A stretch of DNA of 64,000 nt from Apostichopus japonicus (Eukaryota > Echinodermata > Holothuroidea > Aspidochirotida > Stichopodidae). A program made the translations under genes and the position numbers. The first letter of the stretch is position 1, and each line of letters starts with the position of its first letter. The stretch spans positions 11,945,001 through 12,009,000 of the forward strand of contig NC_092570.1 in the NCBI RefSeq assembly GCF_037975245.1, read 5' to 3'. The notes below the pieces were generated by a model. The model did not search any database and was not told the origin of the DNA. It saw only the letters and a list, made by a program, of their open reading frames with translations. Shown in pieces: positions 24,361-34,882 of the stretch.

Positions 24361-25225
24361 CCTGTCAACATACTGTGCAATTTCTACAAGAAACAAATAA
24401 ACAGAGGCATAACAAAGGGATTACAAATTTGCAGTTCTACAATACTTCTGTTTTTGTGTGTAACATACACCAAGAGACCATACAGATACAACATATATTG
24501 GAATTTAATATATAAATATGTCACAAAGATCAAGTGATCTATATTCTTGAAGGCTTGTTTCTTTGTACTAGTTGAGATATATTTGATCCAGTATATTGTT
24601 TAGTTCATTGATCTAACACGAATTCAGCTGGCCTCTTGCATATTCCCCAGGTGTCCTCAAACTTGACAGATAAAAACCTTCAAGATGCAAAGGTTCTAAT
24701 GACTACAGAGAGAGACTATGCAGGACTGCATAAAGGAAAGAATCTCTGATCCAATCAGTTTGTCATGTGGTTCTGATTGGCTGGAGAACTACACTGCAAC
24801 CTGGGGTCCACAGCTGAATATATTTGCCTGTTTTGCATCATCTTAGCTTTTATCCCCAGGCTGAAGACGTGCAAGTGTCTGGCTAATTCAGACAATAATT
24901 TATACAGAGCCTGCAGAGTCCTCATTGTCGTCATCATCATTGATCACAAAACGATGGAATGTACACAAGCAGAAAGACAAGTCATGCGACCATTTTGTAA
25001 AACAACTTGTGAAGAGGCCAGGCCAAACCAATTTACAGTGGCATTTAAACAGAGGGGCTTTGATGAAATGCACAATCCTTTTCCACTCATAATCAGGGAA
25101 GTGTTCTCTTATTGCAAATTAGTAAACAATTAGGTAGCAATAAGGATGTCAGAATTTCTGTACACATCATGTCCTATTATGTAGTCACTAATTACTATAA
25201 GAACCCTGAGTTGAAGTTAAAACAA
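24361..25225. other. No gene recognised
   Basis: Overlapping frames on both strands at 24755-25133 are without recognisable motif. Nothing else stands out. Confidence 0.5.
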
Positions 25226-25230
25226 CTAAT

Positions 25231-26334
25231 CAGGGGCGGATGCAGGATTTTTGACGGGGGGGGGGTCTGACTGGTCCAGCCGTGCCTGATGGAAAGACTA
25301 TCTAAGTGGAGCGCCACCATCGGTTGGCGCGGAGCGTACCAGAAAATTTTTGGCTTTACAAACCCCCCCAGATGGCCGGAAACGGCACTTCCCGAGTATT
25401 CTAAGCTGCATGTACCTAGCCTGAAAATATGGATCTCATGTCTGCAATTTCTCAATTGATGAGAAAAAAACAATCTATGAAATATGGTAATACATATCAG
25501 ATGAGTTGAGATGATACAAAAATCATAATGCCTTTAGCCACCAATCCCCCTCCCGTTCCGTCACCACTGTTTGATGCAGGGCCGGATCCAGGATTCTGGA
25601 AGGGTGAGGGGTTTGGCCTCCAGTGATCCTAGGGTCTAAGGGAAGTGGGTTTCCCTCTATCCATTGTGAAATTCTTGGATATTTAAGTACAACAGGGAAC
25701 CCCCTTCAATTTAGCCATTCAAAGCACTTACAAAAACTCACTCGAAATGTATCTGCATCAGTACGAGTTAGCTAGTTTTATTGATGATCTATTCATGGTA
25801 GATTGGAGAGAACAAACGTCGTGGATGTTTCTCAATGAACTTTCGGACCACTTCGTCAGTGTCGATAGGAGAGTTATAATACGTGTTCATGAGAACAAGA
25901 GCTGTGAGACGTTCCTTGCCCATTGTTGATCGGAGAACAGTTTTATGCCTTCTCACCGCAGAAAACGATCTCTCATGAAAGAATTCGTCGGCGCATCCTA
26001 TGCAACCTACCACTCTGCCACCTCACCGCCAAAAACAATTCGAACACCACCTCAATTTTGAAACTTTTCGGTCTGAAAATTGAGATTTTTAGGCATTTTT
26101 TGCACGTGTCGCACGCGTGCACACTAAAGTTCATTTGACGGAAAAGATACACCTGGCTGACTTGAAAGGATAACCGCCTTCTGACGTCCTACATGTTTAA
26201 AATAGGCATTTAATTTAATTATTTTTTCTCTCTCTTTTGTTCTCTTTTTTTTTTCCCTTTTCTTTTTCTCTTTTTTTTTTGGCCAAGAGCAGGGGGGGTC
26301 CCGACCCCCTGGACCCCCCCTGGATCCGCGCCTG
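25231..26334. mobile_element. hAT relic with CAGGGGCGGAT-type termini, possibly composite
   Basis: The left end CAGGGGCGGATGCAGG (25231) and the right end, read inward as CAGGCGCGGATCCAGG (to 26334), match at 14 of 16 bases. An internal third end-like sequence, cagggccggatccagga at 25577, suggests either a nested element or two merged copies. The flanks share only CTAAT (25226-25230, 26335-26339), not a clean 8-bp duplication. The inverted module at about 25295-25410 is the same as in the elements at 15.9 and 27.1 kb. A transposase C-terminus sits at 25789-26013, and a long pyrimidine tract at about 26215-26280. Confidence 0.7.
25789..26013 (-). pseudogene. hAT transposase C-terminal dimerisation region
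   Basis: The minus frame contains HERSFSAVRRHKTVLRSTMG then KERLTALVLM, and ends DTDEVVRKFIEKHPRRL. This corresponds to the hAT family C-terminal signature (S/H-E-R-x-F-S-x-x-R-x-K-T-x-x-R-S-T-M and a downstream R-L-x-x-L), which mediates dimerisation of the transposase. The BED finger, the catalytic Asp region and most of the protein (normally 600 or more residues) are absent. It lies inside a segment bounded by hAT-type termini, so it is the remnant of that element's own gene after internal deletion. Confidence 0.75.
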
Positions 26335-26339
26335 CTAAT

Positions 26340-26960
26340 ATAGATGCCTGACAGTATTAAGTTGTGTACTCTTGATCTGACTCATAACATTCAAGATTAC
26401 CTTGTTTACAGTATATCTTTTTGGCTTCAATTAGAAGATATATCGACTCCGATACAGTACAATTACGGAAATGGCCTTACATGACGAGTCAAATATATGC
26501 TGTAAATTACAGTGACATAAAGGAAACTGGCAAACAATTGTGAGATATTAAGAGTCCCATACGGTCACAAGTTCCACAGCATGTCAATTTTTGCAATAGT
26601 CTTCAAGTGGCTGTGCAGTAGTAGAGAATTTTTGGTAGCATATGGCCATTCTAAATCAGGTTAACTGATCCTTAATTGTTATCCTGAACAAAATTTGAAT
26701 TTCCTTGCCTGAGAAAATAACTCATTGGTCCTTGAAGTTAAATTGACTGCCTATCTCAATAAGATCGAATACAAACACAGCCAACAACTACATGTCACCA
26801 TAAAAGTATCAGATGTGGTAGTTTTCATTAAATTAATTTTTAGTGGCAGTCTATTGGGTATATGCAAAAGCTCCATTATTTTTTCATCGCCATAGTCCTA
26901 GTTTGGGTATTTTCATCCTATGATTCAGGAAAAGTGAATTTTTGAAACCTCGCGCCCGAG
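26340..26960. other. No feature recognised
   Basis: AT-rich sequence between the hAT relic and the DIRS fragment; nothing supportable. Confidence 0.5.
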
Positions 26961-26964
26961 AGAA

Positions 26965-27740
26965 TCATGCCTGTTTGTCCAGTCTTTTTGGGTCGATAAC
27001 GCCTAACAAATGAAGATGCAGCAGTTTTTCCTGCATCCTGCAGAGCTGAACTACATTGACCATGCTGGCCATCAGTGCCAGAGTTCTTAGCCAAGCTACT
27101 GCTGGCAGTGGCGGAGCGTCCATACAGTCAGGGGGGGCGGAAGCCCCCCCTGACAGACTCAAATGGACTACTGGCGCCCTTTTCAGCGTTTTACCACTTT
27201 TTACTTATTCGCGAATATTTACTTTTTTATTGCGCTCTCATCTACCTATTGACATTTGTCACATTTTGTTGGCGATGACACCTATTTATTCTTCGTTTAT
27301 CTGCAAATTAGCAAGGCCAGGAAAGGGTAATTTCCTGCGATCTAGGAAGTATCTTTACTCAAAAAATGTCTGTACGCTCCGCGCCAACCTGTGGTGGCGC
27401 TCCGCTTAGATAGTGTCGAAAGCGCCCCTACAGACCATTTTCGCCCCCCTTGACCATTACCCCTAGCTTCGCCACTGACTGCTGGGGACTCCTGTCGTCA
27501 TAGTATTGGATCCACTACTGACGTCCCCACCAGGATTCTCTCCTCTTAGTACTGTGCCACTTTCGAAAATCCAGTATCGCCCCCAGACACTCTGCACCGG
27601 GACAAGGTTTGACAAGACACGTTGTTTACACACTAACCTAAATTGTGTAGCACCTGAGGGTTTTGTGTACATTGTCCCTTGTTTGTTCCTCTGACTCCCT
27701 GTGATTAGCCATCCCCCTCCCCTTTCTTGAGAAAGGAGAC
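26965..27740 (-). pseudogene. DIRS-type retrotransposon fragment (RT/RNase H connection), interrupted
   Basis: Read on the minus strand, 27740-27486 gives VWGRYWIFESGTVLRGE, and 27097-26965 gives AWLRTLALMASMVNVVQLCR followed by MQEKLLHLHLLGVID. Together these match the connection between reverse transcriptase and RNase H in DIRS elements (compare WLRALGLLASLVDVVRLCRL in the copy at 41.8-42.1 kb). A 372-bp hAT element (27106-27477) splits the two halves. Frames do not join cleanly even without the insert, and both ends are truncated, so the copy was already dead. Confidence 0.72.
27106..27477. mobile_element. 372-bp non-autonomous hAT element inserted in a DIRS relic
   Basis: Termini CAGTGGCG and CGCCACTG form a perfect 8-bp inverted repeat, which extends imperfectly inward (cagtggcggagc against cagtggcgaagc). 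The flanks are a perfect 8-bp direct repeat ACTGCTGG (27098-27105 and 27478-27485). The host sequence on either side is recognisable DIRS coding DNA, so the insertion is well supported. Inside lies the module at about 27308-27415 (gctccgcgccaacc, tggtggcgctccgc, ttagatagt) shared with the elements at 15.9 and 25.3 kb. No coding capacity. Confidence 0.92.
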
Positions 27741-27916
27741 CACTGCCCCTGCAACTCTCATTATATATGATTTTATTCAAGAGTATTCTAGTTGGTTTCC
27801 ATTTTACACATGTGAAAATTCAAGTCAATCCGATGTTGGGAAAGGCTTAAAAAAAATTCCTAAACTTGTTGATTTTTTAAACAAAAATTGGGCTTTTCGC
27901 GAAAAGCGATATGATG

Positions 27917-27947
27917 ATCACGTGATCTACAGTGACATGTGACGTCA
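27917..27947. promoter_or_regulatory. E-box palindrome and CRE upstream of the THAP exon
   Basis: ATCACGTGAT (27917-27926) is a 10-bp palindrome with a CACGTG E-box, and TGACGTCA (27940-27947) is the canonical CRE/ATF site. They lie about 120-140 bp before the THAP exon at 28064, and the surrounding DNA is CpG-richer than average. A promoter role is inference. Confidence 0.4.
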
Positions 27948-28063
27948 TTATGATGATAACAACGTGAGCTCGGCGTAGTGTACTTCAGCAGTGTGCACTT
28001 AGTGTGTAAGTTTAGTTGCAACCTACTCAATATTGGAACTGGACAAACAATGTAAACCACTAG

Positions 28064-28333
28064 CAAAATCCAAGAAATTGCGTTGTAGGGGGATGCAACA
28101 GAACGAATGTGGACTCTACAATAACTTTTTTCAATTTTCCAAGCGGAAAAAGTAGTGAGAGATATCGGAAACTCTGGATACGATTTGTGAGGAGAACCAG
28201 GAAAGACTTCATCGCACCAGGAGTTTCTCATGGCAAGAATGTGAAAGTTTGTTCTGCCCACTTCACAGAAGATGATTCTCGGGCCCAATTGAAATTTGCG
28301 TGTAGCAAGGTCACTAAAGTAATAAAAGTTTGA
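28064..28333 (+). CDS. THAP-domain exon (C2CH zinc finger)
   Basis: In the frame starting after a possible splice acceptor (ccactag|c at 28061-28063), the translation shows NCVVGGCNRTNVDSTITFFN, FPSGKS, LWIRF and VCSAHF. This is the THAP pattern: Cys-x4-Cys, a conserved FxFP, an aromatic Trp, then Cys-x2-His about 50 residues later. THAP domains bind DNA sequence-specifically and occur in transcription regulators and in P-element-type transposases. No in-frame ATG precedes the first Cys, so this must be an internal exon or a gene with a lost start. The 3' end is uncertain: the frame runs to a stop at 28333, but GT donors occur at caag|gtcact and ctaaa|gtaata just before. The AVPTIF-like C-terminal box is absent. 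Confidence 0.62.
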   Translation, partial: QNPRNCVVGGCNRTNVDSTITFFNFPSGKSSERYRKLWIRFVRRTRKDFIAPGVSHGKNVKVCSAHFTEDDSRAQLKFACSKVTKVIKV

Positions 28334-29236
28334 AAGATTGATGCTTTTATGCCGCATTATTTATATATATCCCGATAAATGCAACAGTAAATGTTGGAAC
28401 TGGAAGACATGTCAGACGTGAACAACCTAATGACTATGTGAGGAGAGAATCCACGTGCAAATTTCAATTGGGGCATGGACGTCGCTTAGGCAGAGTATTT
28501 TGGGGCAGAGATGTGTTCATACCCTCCAAACCACATTAAATGTAATACGAATAGGAAATGTGTGTATGCTCAAGCGAAACAAAACATCGTGTAAGTATTA
28601 CTTACGGTAGCGCACACTGTCACTTATGTTTGCACAGTGTGAAAGTACCGTTTGCGGACCTACATGAAGTTGGGCTAGAATACGATTTCTCCTGAAGCCC
28701 AAACCACGAGGCATGCATGTGAATAAACACAATAGGCATTGCATGAAGTGAGAAAATTGTTCGAGCAAGACTAACAACTCGATTGAGTTCAAATGCGGTT
28801 GTATTTCAAGCTCAATGAAACCTTTCTGTTGGATTTAATGACCCACGGTACAAGGAACGTTTATGTTTTACAGTAGGCCTAGTGCATACAAGCGAATCTA
28901 CTTTGTTTAGAACTTTGGATTTTCTTTCGGATGTTATACTAATCTAAGTTTGAGACTATCATCACTATTGTTATTGTGCCAGTTTGACTGGTAAGTGAGC
29001 ACATTCCTACATCACTCTGTATAAAACCCGCCAAAAACGTGATCTTGAGATTTACGTTACTTTGGGTCAGCTTGCGCGTTACCTCTTCAGATATTGGGAA
29101 ATCGTTGCGAAATTGCGGCAAATTTCGTAAAAAAACTTGTAAACACGTGGTGAAGAAATCAAGAAACACTATGATATTCATTATCTATTTATGTCTTGAA
29201 CATTACGCCGGAAAATAACAGTTATGCTGACACGAA

Positions 29237-29440
29237 ATGCACGCACAGCTCCGTACTGAACAGTTCACAACAGAAAAGATCATCACAGTGACGTCATTCA
29301 CTGACCTGAGGGCTGTTCAAGGTCGTTGCAGTGTTTGCAAATTCCTAAATTACGGAGGCGAAAAAACGATGTTTGAATTCCCTTTTTTACAACTTTCCGG
29401 TGTGCTATTTGGAAAATTAAAAACATATGTTGCTTGGTAA
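29237..29440 (+). CDS. Weak THAP-like reading frame
   Basis: The frame contains GRCSVCKFLNYGGEKTMFEF and then FP, resembling the first 20 residues of some THAP domains (two Cys, then a FxFP motif). The second Cys-x2-His pair and the Trp are missing, and the frame ends soon after, so it may be a truncated exon or chance. A CRE-type TGACGTCA lies inside it at 29289-29296. It sits 0.9 kb downstream of the THAP exon on the same strand. Confidence 0.22.
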   Translation: MHAQLRTEQFTTEKIITVTSFTDLRAVQGRCSVCKFLNYGGEKTMFEFPFLQLSGVLFGKLKTYVAW

Positions 29441-31341
29441 CATATGAACTACATTATATGAAAGTGAGAGATTTTTTTTCTGTCACTATCGTTCTACTTT
29501 AAGGTCCCACGTATCCTTGTTTATTGATTAGTGCTAAATTCCAGAGAATATTCAGTTCAGTTCCAGTTTAACTTAGAGATTCCCTTTGCTACTTACATGC
29601 CTTTTTCCCCTTTGTGTCAGCATTAACAGTTTTATACAGTGCATATACAGTAGTTGCACACAGTATTAATGCATCTTCTATAGTGCAGTAGTGTATCCTG
29701 CATCATACTTAGTGTTTACACACTATTTTAATTTTTAAGAATGAATAAAAGTACCATGATGTATTCCAATTTATTTTGAATTTTCTATAAGGAGAACCTT
29801 TAGGTTAAAGTTACAGTAAACTAATTGGGTCACACAAACAAATAAACAGTCCTGACTCACAATGGTAGTTATGAAGAAAGAGGAAAGCGAGCAGAGATTG
29901 CACAGTGAATCAACTGTGACAAAGAACATGTGTTAAGGTTAGACAGGAATGGAAGTATATAGAAAATGACAGTGAACATGTGAGAAATTTCAGTATATGA
30001 TACAAAATGTTGGTGTTTAAGTCTAATAATTCATAGCTAATTTCATGTACTTATGACTGGTCATCATGATTTGAATGGAAGGGGGAAACAGGAAACAGAA
30101 AATGGAAGGAAAGAGAGACAGATGAGAAAGACAAGGGCATGTTGACAACTACATTAACATGAAATACACAGAATGAATAGCAGTGGAACTTTCCATACAG
30201 TACATATTATCACAAATGAAAGTATGATACAAAAATACCTATAACAAGATCTACCTGTGCCTGTCTGCTATGGATGAATCAAACATCTCTCTCACAATTT
30301 CTACAGAGTGATGGTTTTTAAACTTTCCATGACCAATGGTTTACTTATGTGGAAAGCTGCAGCCAAACCTACATTCCCAACTGAATGCCATCATTGCAAC
30401 ATACCGGTTTGCACATAAAGGTGTGACTATATGATTTAGTAATAAATACTTACGTAATTTAGATTCACTAAGGGTTGATAGTGCACTAGCACATGATATC
30501 CAAACTAACAATATTTCCTCATGAGAAATAAAGTATTTCCAATCAGAACAAGCAATACAATCCACTTAGTAAATTGATTGTTCCATTCCCTGCATATTTG
30601 CGATAACAACACAGCACAGACATATCACCAGTACTACTGTTAACAACAGCAGAGACTATGCCTATGTACATGAGCAGTTTCCCTAATGTTCATTTATTCG
30701 TTAGCCTGTTCTTCTGTGTGAGGAGCACAACACATGCAAGCAATATAGCTGCTGTATTAAACCACAGACTTCAATATCAGTGTAGTTTCATTCAAAACAG
30801 GATTCCTGGCCCTTCATACATATTTATGCCTGGAAGATACACGGGAATTCTGTGTGCGTCACAGAGATGAGAGTTAATTTGATTGGCTAGTCTGGCAAGA
30901 ATTTTGGCAAAAATAGAAGCTTACCAAGAGGCCTCAAGAAAGGCATATGTTGTAACTAATGCTAAGTGCAAAGAGGAAACTGGACAATATTAAAGATGGA
31001 ACGTAAATGTCAGAAACGTTGAAGGGGGAAAGGAGAAGAAAGTCACAAAACACATAACATCTTGTAATTGGACATTCACATGGTCACTGAATGTACTTCC
31101 TATTGCAAGTTAATGAAGAAGTTCATGGGGAATAGCAATTTAGTTTCACACTGTCACAAATCACAGACAATACATTACATAATACTCAATATTAATATGG
31201 GGCACATTTTAAAGTGCTGCATGTAGATGAATGATAATATGACTTAATTGGATAGGGGTTTAAATCCCGATTCATAACCCCCAAAACTCACTGGTATGGT
31301 TATTTTCGAAGAGTGATTATTATACACCTACTGTATCAACC
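29441..31341. other. No gene recognised
   Basis: AT-rich DNA with only short frames on both strands. There is a purine-rich stretch near 30076-30130. No terminal repeats or domain signals were found. Confidence 0.5.
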
Positions 31342-32412
31342 CTAGCCTATTGACTGGTAACATTCTTGCACTGCGGCCCCAATGACCCTATCTACAACCA
31401 CTTGAAATTTCTTAAATTTATACACTGCTCCATGTGCATTGAACCAGATGTGCCCCTCTGTTAAGACATGAAAGCGGCTTTGTCTTCTTGCTGTGGCTGC
31501 TGCTATGAGGAAGTTTGTCTTGAAAGTGAGAGCCTCCAGATGGTACTCTCCGGAATCGGCTGGACGGGGTCTCTGATTTGCCATTCCCCTAAGTAGAGAC
31601 GAAAAGCTGAGTTGAAGCCCACCATAGCTCTATCAGGGAAACCCAGGTGAATAGCAACAATAGCAGACCTGTAGTTCAGTAGAGACTTCTTTCCTTTCTT
31701 CAAACAGTGACATGAAGAAATCTGCTAGTCGTGATACAGGAGCTGTGCTTGGATTAACCTGTAGCGGGTAGCACCTTTTATAGAACTTTTGTAGTCTGAA
31801 ATGTACCAGGCCATCGGGCAGCCGCAGCCATTCTGGCAGCATCTCATGGAAGGCCTCTCGATCTGTAGGTAGACTTGACAATCTCCATGCAGTTTGATTC
31901 AGTGCCCAGTCAGGAATCGCAAATCTCTGTCGACCGTGGAGTAGTAGATGTGGTGAGTCAGGGAGGATTTATGAGATGTCGACCAGTAGGTTTAGGAGAG
32001 GAAACCAGGGCCTTCTGGGCCACCATGGGGTGATGAGAACCATCCTCATTCTCATTGTCGTCATTTTCAAGAGGACTTTCGGTATCAGGCAGAGAAGAGG
32101 GGAGGCATATAAGCGTTCATCCCGCCAAGCTGATCGACATACCCTAGGAACCGGCTGAAATGTTCTGGAGCAAAACGTTGGTACCATTGCATTGCTCGGT
32201 GAGGTCAGTGTTTGGTGTTTTGAACCTCCTGAGCAGATCCTGACAGGTTCTCTGTAAGAGGGACCACTCGGTTGGTGAGGGCTGGCCTTGGGACAAGGTG
32301 CCTGCTGTCATATTGTCCTTTCTACCGATGTGAGAGCTTTCAGGATGATGTCAACCTGTCGATACCAGTGAAGAAAGTCCCAAGCTAATTCGCAGAAGGT
32401 TAGCAATCTGGT
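31342..32412 (-). pseudogene. DIRS-type fragment: end of RNase H to tyrosine recombinase
   Basis: Read from 32412 downward in shifting frames: CELAWDFLHWYRQVDIILKA and PTEWSLLQRTCQDLLRRF (end of RNase H), RMVLITPWWPRRPWFPLL (the W-P-x-x-P-W linker typical of DIRS pol), LADFFMSLFEERK with LLNYRSAIVAIHLG (N-terminal SAM-like part of the tyrosine recombinase), and LTFKTNFLIAAATARRQS, which holds the first catalytic Arg. DIRS elements use this recombinase instead of an integrase. At least four frame changes are needed, and sequence after about 31342, including the nucleophilic Tyr, is missing. Dead copy, same strand as the other three DIRS fragments. Confidence 0.8.
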
Positions 32413-32521
32413 CCTCCCCCCCCCCCCCCATTGTCTTAAAGTTAAACATAGTATTGCCTAACTTGGGCTAATCTAGAATATTTACTGAACCCTGTACTAC
32501 TGTAAATAGACCTTACCAATG

Positions 32522-32872
32522 TCAGGAATCGTTTGTCTCTTCAGTCTTCACACTAAGTTTTTGAGGAGCAGCTGGTGGAGGTCGATGAGAAAAAACAGGT
32601 ACCACGTCTTGTTTTATTATGTTTTCTTTGGGTGGGTAGCCCATCACTTTGGCCCTAATGTCGTCCTTGAAACAATCGCTGGTGAAGTGATCCTCGCAGA
32701 GAACATGTTCCTTTGACCACTTGTAATCTTTGGCGAAAAACTTATTCACTGAAACGTTGACCACCCATTTCTTGAAAAGGTCTGGTTTCTTCTTTGGATG
32801 TGGAAACCAAAACTGTGATTTCTTTACTCGGGAAGAATGACTGTTACAACCGAATGCCTGACAGTACGGCAT
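32522..32872 (-). CDS. THAP-domain protein, 116 residues
   Basis: ATG at 32872 gives MPYCQAFGC, so the first ligand pair is Cys4 and Cys9. FWFP follows at residues 21-24, Trp36 in LFKKWVV, Cys59-x2-His62 in VLCEDHF, and the closing VVPVF box at 90-94, which corresponds to the AVPTIF motif of THAP domains. The finger is complete: all four zinc ligands, the aromatic core and the C-terminal box are present. A Pro-rich tail (HRPPPAAP) ends at a stop at 32522. A possible splice donor, ttg|gtaagg, lies just past the stop, so the natural protein could be longer if the last codons are frameshifted. THAP proteins are nuclear DNA-binding factors. A truncated copy of this exon and its upstream region lies at 18713-18895. 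Neighbours are DIRS and hAT relics. Confidence 0.75.
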   Translation of the reverse strand: MPYCQAFGCNSHSSRVKKSQFWFPHPKKKPDLFKKWVVNVSVNKFFAKDYKWSKEHVLCEDHFTSDCFKDDIRAKVMGYPPKENIIKQDVVPVFSHRPPPAAPQKLSVKTEETNDS

Positions 32873-32950
32873 TTTGTTGGGTTTCACTTCGAATAATGTC
32901 AGGCCTACTGTACATGTAGGCTACGTACGTAACGTGCGGTACATTTTTCA

Positions 32951-33782
32951 TATGCAGTACAACCTACACAAGATAAGTACAGCCTAGAATATATATACAC
33001 ATCGTCTGGATGTTGAAGTTAAAAGCAAGTTTTCCAGATAGTACGTCATCCGTGACCCAGGTCACATGTATTTGAATATAAATGGCGATCTCCAGTGAGT
33101 TTGTTCAATCAACCTCAATGAGCGCCATCGGTGCCATTCTCAACTTTCAAAAGGTCCGTACTAAATTTTAGATAAGTTCTTGGGATCAAGAAGTGGTTCA
33201 TTGTAAAGCCTATATTTAAATCAACAATTAGGATCATGATTGTGTGCTGCCTTCAATTCCCTTTTAATTTGACCTCCACAAAATGCAGTTGGGTTCATTG
33301 ACACATTGTGGGAAGGGGGGGGGGGGGAACCAATAAAGGATATATGGAGAAAAACTTTAATTTGGTAATTATATGGAGTAAAACAAGTATTGGTCATGAT
33401 CAACATCTACCACATGCATGATGCAACTTTACCCACCTCTAAAGACAGCCAATCGGTGCTAGAAATGCTCCAAGTAATGCAAAGTGGTTTCACAATGTGT
33501 GGTGAAGGTGTACTATTCTGTACTACATATTGTTGAATATCCACAAAGCAATACACATCCAACTTGCTCTAATGTATGCTTGCCAAATATATTTAATTTG
33601 ATTATTCAAGAGAATTGAGTCTCTTGTCACATATTTTTGGTAAATTCACAACATGTTAATGTACAGTGGACATAACAAAATGAAGTACTAGACGTTGTGG
33701 TTTTCTAAATAATTAAGAACATGGTGGAAATTTGTACATAGTAGAGTTCAGTTACAATTGTATGACTGAGTTTGATCAATCT
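32951..33782. other. No gene recognised; poly-G run near 33317
   Basis: The segment just upstream of the THAP start has CpG-containing sequence (ctacgtacgtaacgtgcgg). The remainder is AT-rich with a 12-G run. No coding signal. Confidence 0.45.
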
Positions 33783-33790
33783 GTCCATCT

Positions 33791-34874
33791 CAGGGTTGGC
33801 ATTTTCCCGGGAAAAACCTGTTTTTCCCACTAAGCGGTAAAAACCGGGAAAAACTGGTAAATACCGGTAAAAACCGCCTCCGTCTCGAAAACTAGTATTA
33901 ATTGTCCGTAAAATGCAGGGTCATCAGTAGGCACGATATATTGTTTCATGACAGGCATATTTTATTGAATATGGGAGTTTCTTAGCTTCATTTTGAGCTA
34001 TTTTATCACATTCTTATTCTACTTTTTGTGGAAAAAAAGAGTATTTTTCGTATTGCACATGTATAGTTATTCTGTCACAATCTCTTTAACAGTATGCAGT
34101 GCCTATTGCCCAAACCATTATAGGTCTACACTGGGACATTCACCCCTCCTAAATTCTTCAGGCCTATTATGTGGCATGAACAGCGGAGGATAGAACGAAG
34201 TGGCGAACGATGGCATCCAAAGCCTCAAAGGGACAAGGAACCATATAATAATATAATATTATGTGCTCAGACAGTTCATTCCATTCCATTAATACAGTAG
34301 GCAACAGTCTATTGAGGTGAACTTCAATCCAGGGGGCTCAATAGAAACTGCTTTGAAACTTTGTAAGGCACATGGGCCCAATTAAAGTATTAAACGCACA
34401 ATGGCCCTATGGAGCCATTCACACAACCAAACTGTTTACCTTGATGCAAACATGGTCCAATTATTATACAACTTCATGCATGAGTGATTAAACACTTTGA
34501 GGTGGACAGGTGAGGTGATACTGGGCACTTCCTGTGTATAGGCTAACTGAAGAGGTAGGAGTATCAACAACACAAGTAACTGTTCCAATTGTTACTTATT
34601 CTCAAATTAGTTGATGTCACAACAGTCACTTAGTACAGTGCCTATAAGCAATATAAGCATAGTACAGTGCCTAGTGCGAAGTGTGAACAGAGTACAATTT
34701 ATCACAGACATGAAGTGATCGTTCTTGGATGTGAATCATCATTTGGATCTGAGCGGACTAATGTGGCATGTATAATATGACGAACCATAGCCCTAGGAGG
34801 CACCAAAAAAACCGGTAAAAAACTTGTTTTCCCCAGGGCGGTAAAAACCGCCCGGTAAAAACCGGCCAACCCTG
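33791..34874. mobile_element. Non-autonomous hAT transposon, 1084 bp, with target duplication
   Basis: CAGGGTTGGC at the left and GCCAACCCTG at the right form a perfect 10-bp inverted repeat. The flanks are a perfect 8-bp direct repeat GTCCATCT (33783-33790 and 34875-34882). Both ends carry clusters of ggtaaaaaccgg-type subterminal repeats, plausible transposase-binding sites. The internal frames (33993-34193, and part of a minus frame from 34702) show no transposase motif. Confidence 0.92.
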
Positions 34875-34882
34875 GTCCATCT

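Noticed and set aside
25226-26339. CTAAT as a hAT target-site duplication
   Set aside because: hAT elements make 8-bp duplications and the 8-mers here (caactaat, ctaatata) do not match, so the 5-bp identity may be chance.
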